A stretch of 16,725 bases of DNA. Source: JAQVUB01 sp033809415. Its GTDB lineage: Bacteria; Verrucomicrobiota; Lentisphaeria; Oligosphaerales; Oligosphaeraceae. Of the stretch, positions 16,109 through 16,725 are shown in pieces. The notes below the pieces were generated by a model. The model did not search any database, was not told where the DNA came from, and saw nothing but the letters and a program-made list of their open reading frames with translations. A program made the translations under genes and the position numbers. The stretch's first letter is position 1; every line of letters starts with the position of its first letter. Location of the stretch: positions 1 through 16,725 of the forward strand of contig JAPXLT010000078.1 of NCBI GenBank assembly GCA_033809415.1. The letters are read 5' to 3'.

Positions 16109-16136
16109 AGGGTGCAGGGGGCAGGGGGCAGGGGGC
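16109..16136. repeat. Left perfect 28-nt inverted repeat
   Basis: Exact reverse complement of 16540-16567. It begins AGGGTGC and continues in CAGGGGG heptamers. The two arms enclose 459 bp that contain all three 38-nt cores. Confidence 0.9.
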
Positions 16137-16142
16137 AGGGGG
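16115..16142. repeat. Heptamer class A: four tandem CAGGGGG
   Basis: Four perfect 7-bp units, ending exactly where the first 38-nt core begins. Confidence 0.92.
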
Positions 16143-16180
16143 CGTTTAAAAAGTGGCGCAACCGTCCCGGTTGTGATGGT
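16143..16180. repeat. 38-nt core repeat, copy 1, with hairpin
   Basis: Identical to 16333-16370 and 16431-16468. It starts CGTTTAAAAAGTGGCG and contains the dyad CAACCG-TCC-CGGTTG (16159-16173). Similarity between copies 1 and 2 continues for about 35 nt more (through CTGAATGACA). Confidence 0.93.
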
Positions 16181-16212
16181 GCCTTTTGTCTTTTCCAGCT
16201 GAATGACAAAGG

Positions 16213-16240
16213 CAGGGTGCAGGGTGCGGGGTGCAGGGTG
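16213..16240. repeat. Heptamer class B: four CRGGGTG units
   Basis: Units CAGGGTG, CAGGGTG, CGGGGTG, CAGGGTG in perfect 7-bp phase, directly followed by the class C array. Confidence 0.9.
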
Positions 16241-16327
16241 TCATTTGTCACTTGTCATTTGTCACTTGTCATTTGTCACTTGTCATTTGTCACTTGTCAC
16301 TTGTCATTTGTCACTTGTCATTTGTCA
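16241..16327. repeat. Heptamer class C: twelve TCAYTTG units
   Basis: Twelve 7-bp units, TCATTTG and TCACTTG, alternating strictly except for one doubled TCACTTG (units 8-9), then a partial TCA. A single CAGGGTG heptamer (16326-16332) links the array to core copy 2. The copy number suggests slippage-prone DNA. Confidence 0.93.
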
Positions 16328-16332
16328 GGGTG

Positions 16333-16370
16333 CGTTTAAAAAGTGGCGCAACCGTCCCGGTTGTGATGGT
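16333..16370. repeat. 38-nt core repeat, copy 2, with hairpin
   Basis: Perfect copy of 16143-16180, 190 nt downstream, preceded by a CAGGGTG heptamer. Confidence 0.93.
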
Positions 16371-16402
16371 GCCTTTAGTCTTTTCCTGCTGAATGACAGA
16401 GG

Positions 16403-16430
16403 CGGGGTGCGGGGTGCGGGGTGCAGGGTG
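16403..16430. repeat. Heptamer class B: four CRGGGTG units, second run
   Basis: Units CGGGGTG three times, then CAGGGTG, ending exactly at the start of core copy 3. Confidence 0.9.
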
Positions 16431-16468
16431 CGTTTAAAAAGTGGCGCAACCGTCCCGGTTGTGATGGT
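16431..16468. repeat. 38-nt core repeat, copy 3, with hairpin
   Basis: Perfect third copy. Similarity to copies 1 and 2 ends at 16468, where unrelated sequence begins. Confidence 0.93.
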
Positions 16469-16539
16469 CAGAGCTGTCGTGGGATGCGTAGTGCGGAAAG
16501 TGCCTGTCTTCTGTCTACTTCGTCCGTAGTGTCCAGCCG

Positions 16540-16567
16540 GCCCCCTGCCCCCTGCCCCCTGCACCCT
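16540..16567. repeat. Right perfect 28-nt inverted repeat
   Basis: Exact reverse complement of 16109-16136, made of CCCCCTG heptamers ending GCACCCT. Confidence 0.9.
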
Positions 16568-16568
16568 C

Positions 16569-16603
16569 CTTTCGCCTCGCGCGCGCGATAAGGGTGGTTC
16601 ACC
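16569..16603. repeat. 35-nt direct repeat, copy 1
   Basis: Identical to 16638-16672, with 34 nt between copies. It starts CTTTCGCC, has the 12-nt palindrome TCGCGCGCGCGA in the middle and ends GTGGTTCACC. The geometry is CRISPR-like, but only two copies are present and no cas gene is in the window. Confidence 0.9.
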
Positions 16604-16637
16604 TCATGGCCGGTGATTTCCGGAATCAGACAATCAT

Positions 16638-16672
16638 CTTTCGCCTCGCGCGCGCGATAAGGGTGGTTCACC
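16638..16672. repeat. 35-nt direct repeat, copy 2
   Basis: Perfect second copy. No third full copy follows at the expected 69-nt period (16707). A shortened inverted copy lies at 16702-16716, where the two ends of the repeat are joined and the 17-nt middle is missing. Confidence 0.9.
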
Positions 16673-16725
16673 CCCTGGTTGGGTGGGGCTTGGAGGCTGT
16701 CTGAACCACGGCGAAAACATAGTGC

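Larger units (their letters stand above)
16074..16725. other. Gene-free repeat cluster upstream of the glycan operon
   Basis: No gene is supported here. ORFs crossing it translate heptanucleotide repeats into periodic, low-complexity peptides. The stretch holds nested repeats, listed separately: inverted 28-mers, three 38-nt cores, three heptamer classes and two 35-nt repeats. Only 16074-16108 is unique sequence immediately before the operon start. No convincing -35/-10 pair is seen there, so the operon promoter may lie within or beyond the repeats. Confidence 0.8.

Noticed and set aside
16103..16671. Overlapping ORFs with periodic peptides in the right-edge cluster
   Set aside because: They come from heptamer and 35-nt repeats. 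A 7-bp unit read in triplets gives a 7-residue peptide period with no sign of coding selection.
16569..16672. A CRISPR array
   Set aside because: Only two repeats, no repeat at the next expected position (16707), no cas gene in the window, and a shortened inverted copy nearby. Recorded as a direct repeat instead.

Overview
The window looks like a fragment of a PVC-group bacterium, most likely Lentisphaerota (Victivallis-like) or a close relative. The main reason is the 235-residue prepilin-like protein with an FTLIELLVV N-terminus and an H-X9-DG tail, sitting in an operon of large secreted glycosidases. Short CACGGA-rich interspersed repeats and G-rich heptanucleotide repeats fit such genomes too. 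The assignment rests on gene content and memory of families, not on a search.

Left part, + strand. The window opens inside an ABC exporter locus. Positions 1-690 are the permease C-terminus of an RbbA (YhiH)-type fused ABC protein, followed by a YhhJ-type ABC-2 permease (774-1898). A gene-poor stretch (1899-2258) leads to a very large hybrid histidine kinase (2259-6041). It has two extracytoplasmic sensor regions (Cache-like, then CHASE), a PAS domain, HisKA/HATPase and two receiver domains. An in-frame TAA at 4083-4085 cuts it within the PAS domain, and the same frame stays open afterwards. Two unrecognised, less GC-rich genes follow (6191-6931 and 7275-7805). The second has a TTG start with a perfect Shine-Dalgarno and an upstream dyad, and is bracketed by inverted copies of a roughly 97-bp repeat.

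Right part, - strand, read from 16073 down to 8061: an apparent five-gene polysaccharide-processing cluster. The order is a 328-residue probable beta/alpha-barrel protein, the prepilin-like protein, a 1006-residue secreted clan GH-A-type glycosidase, an 884-residue GH20/GH67-like hydrolase, and a 178-residue secreted jelly-roll-like protein. The last four are tightly packed (gaps of 4 nt, a 4-nt ATGA overlap, 1 nt). A promoter candidate lies ahead of the prepilin gene. The likely job is binding and degrading an unidentified glycan at or beyond the cell surface, with the prepilin-like protein as a candidate surface or secretion component.

Right edge (16074-16725): no gene, but a dense repeat cluster. 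Three classes of 7-bp tandem repeat and three perfect copies of a 38-nt core containing a hairpin are enclosed by perfect 28-nt inverted repeats. Just outside are two perfect copies of a 35-nt repeat separated by 34 nt, which resembles a minimal CRISPR but is more likely a dispersed repeat. This cluster lies directly upstream of the glycan operon.
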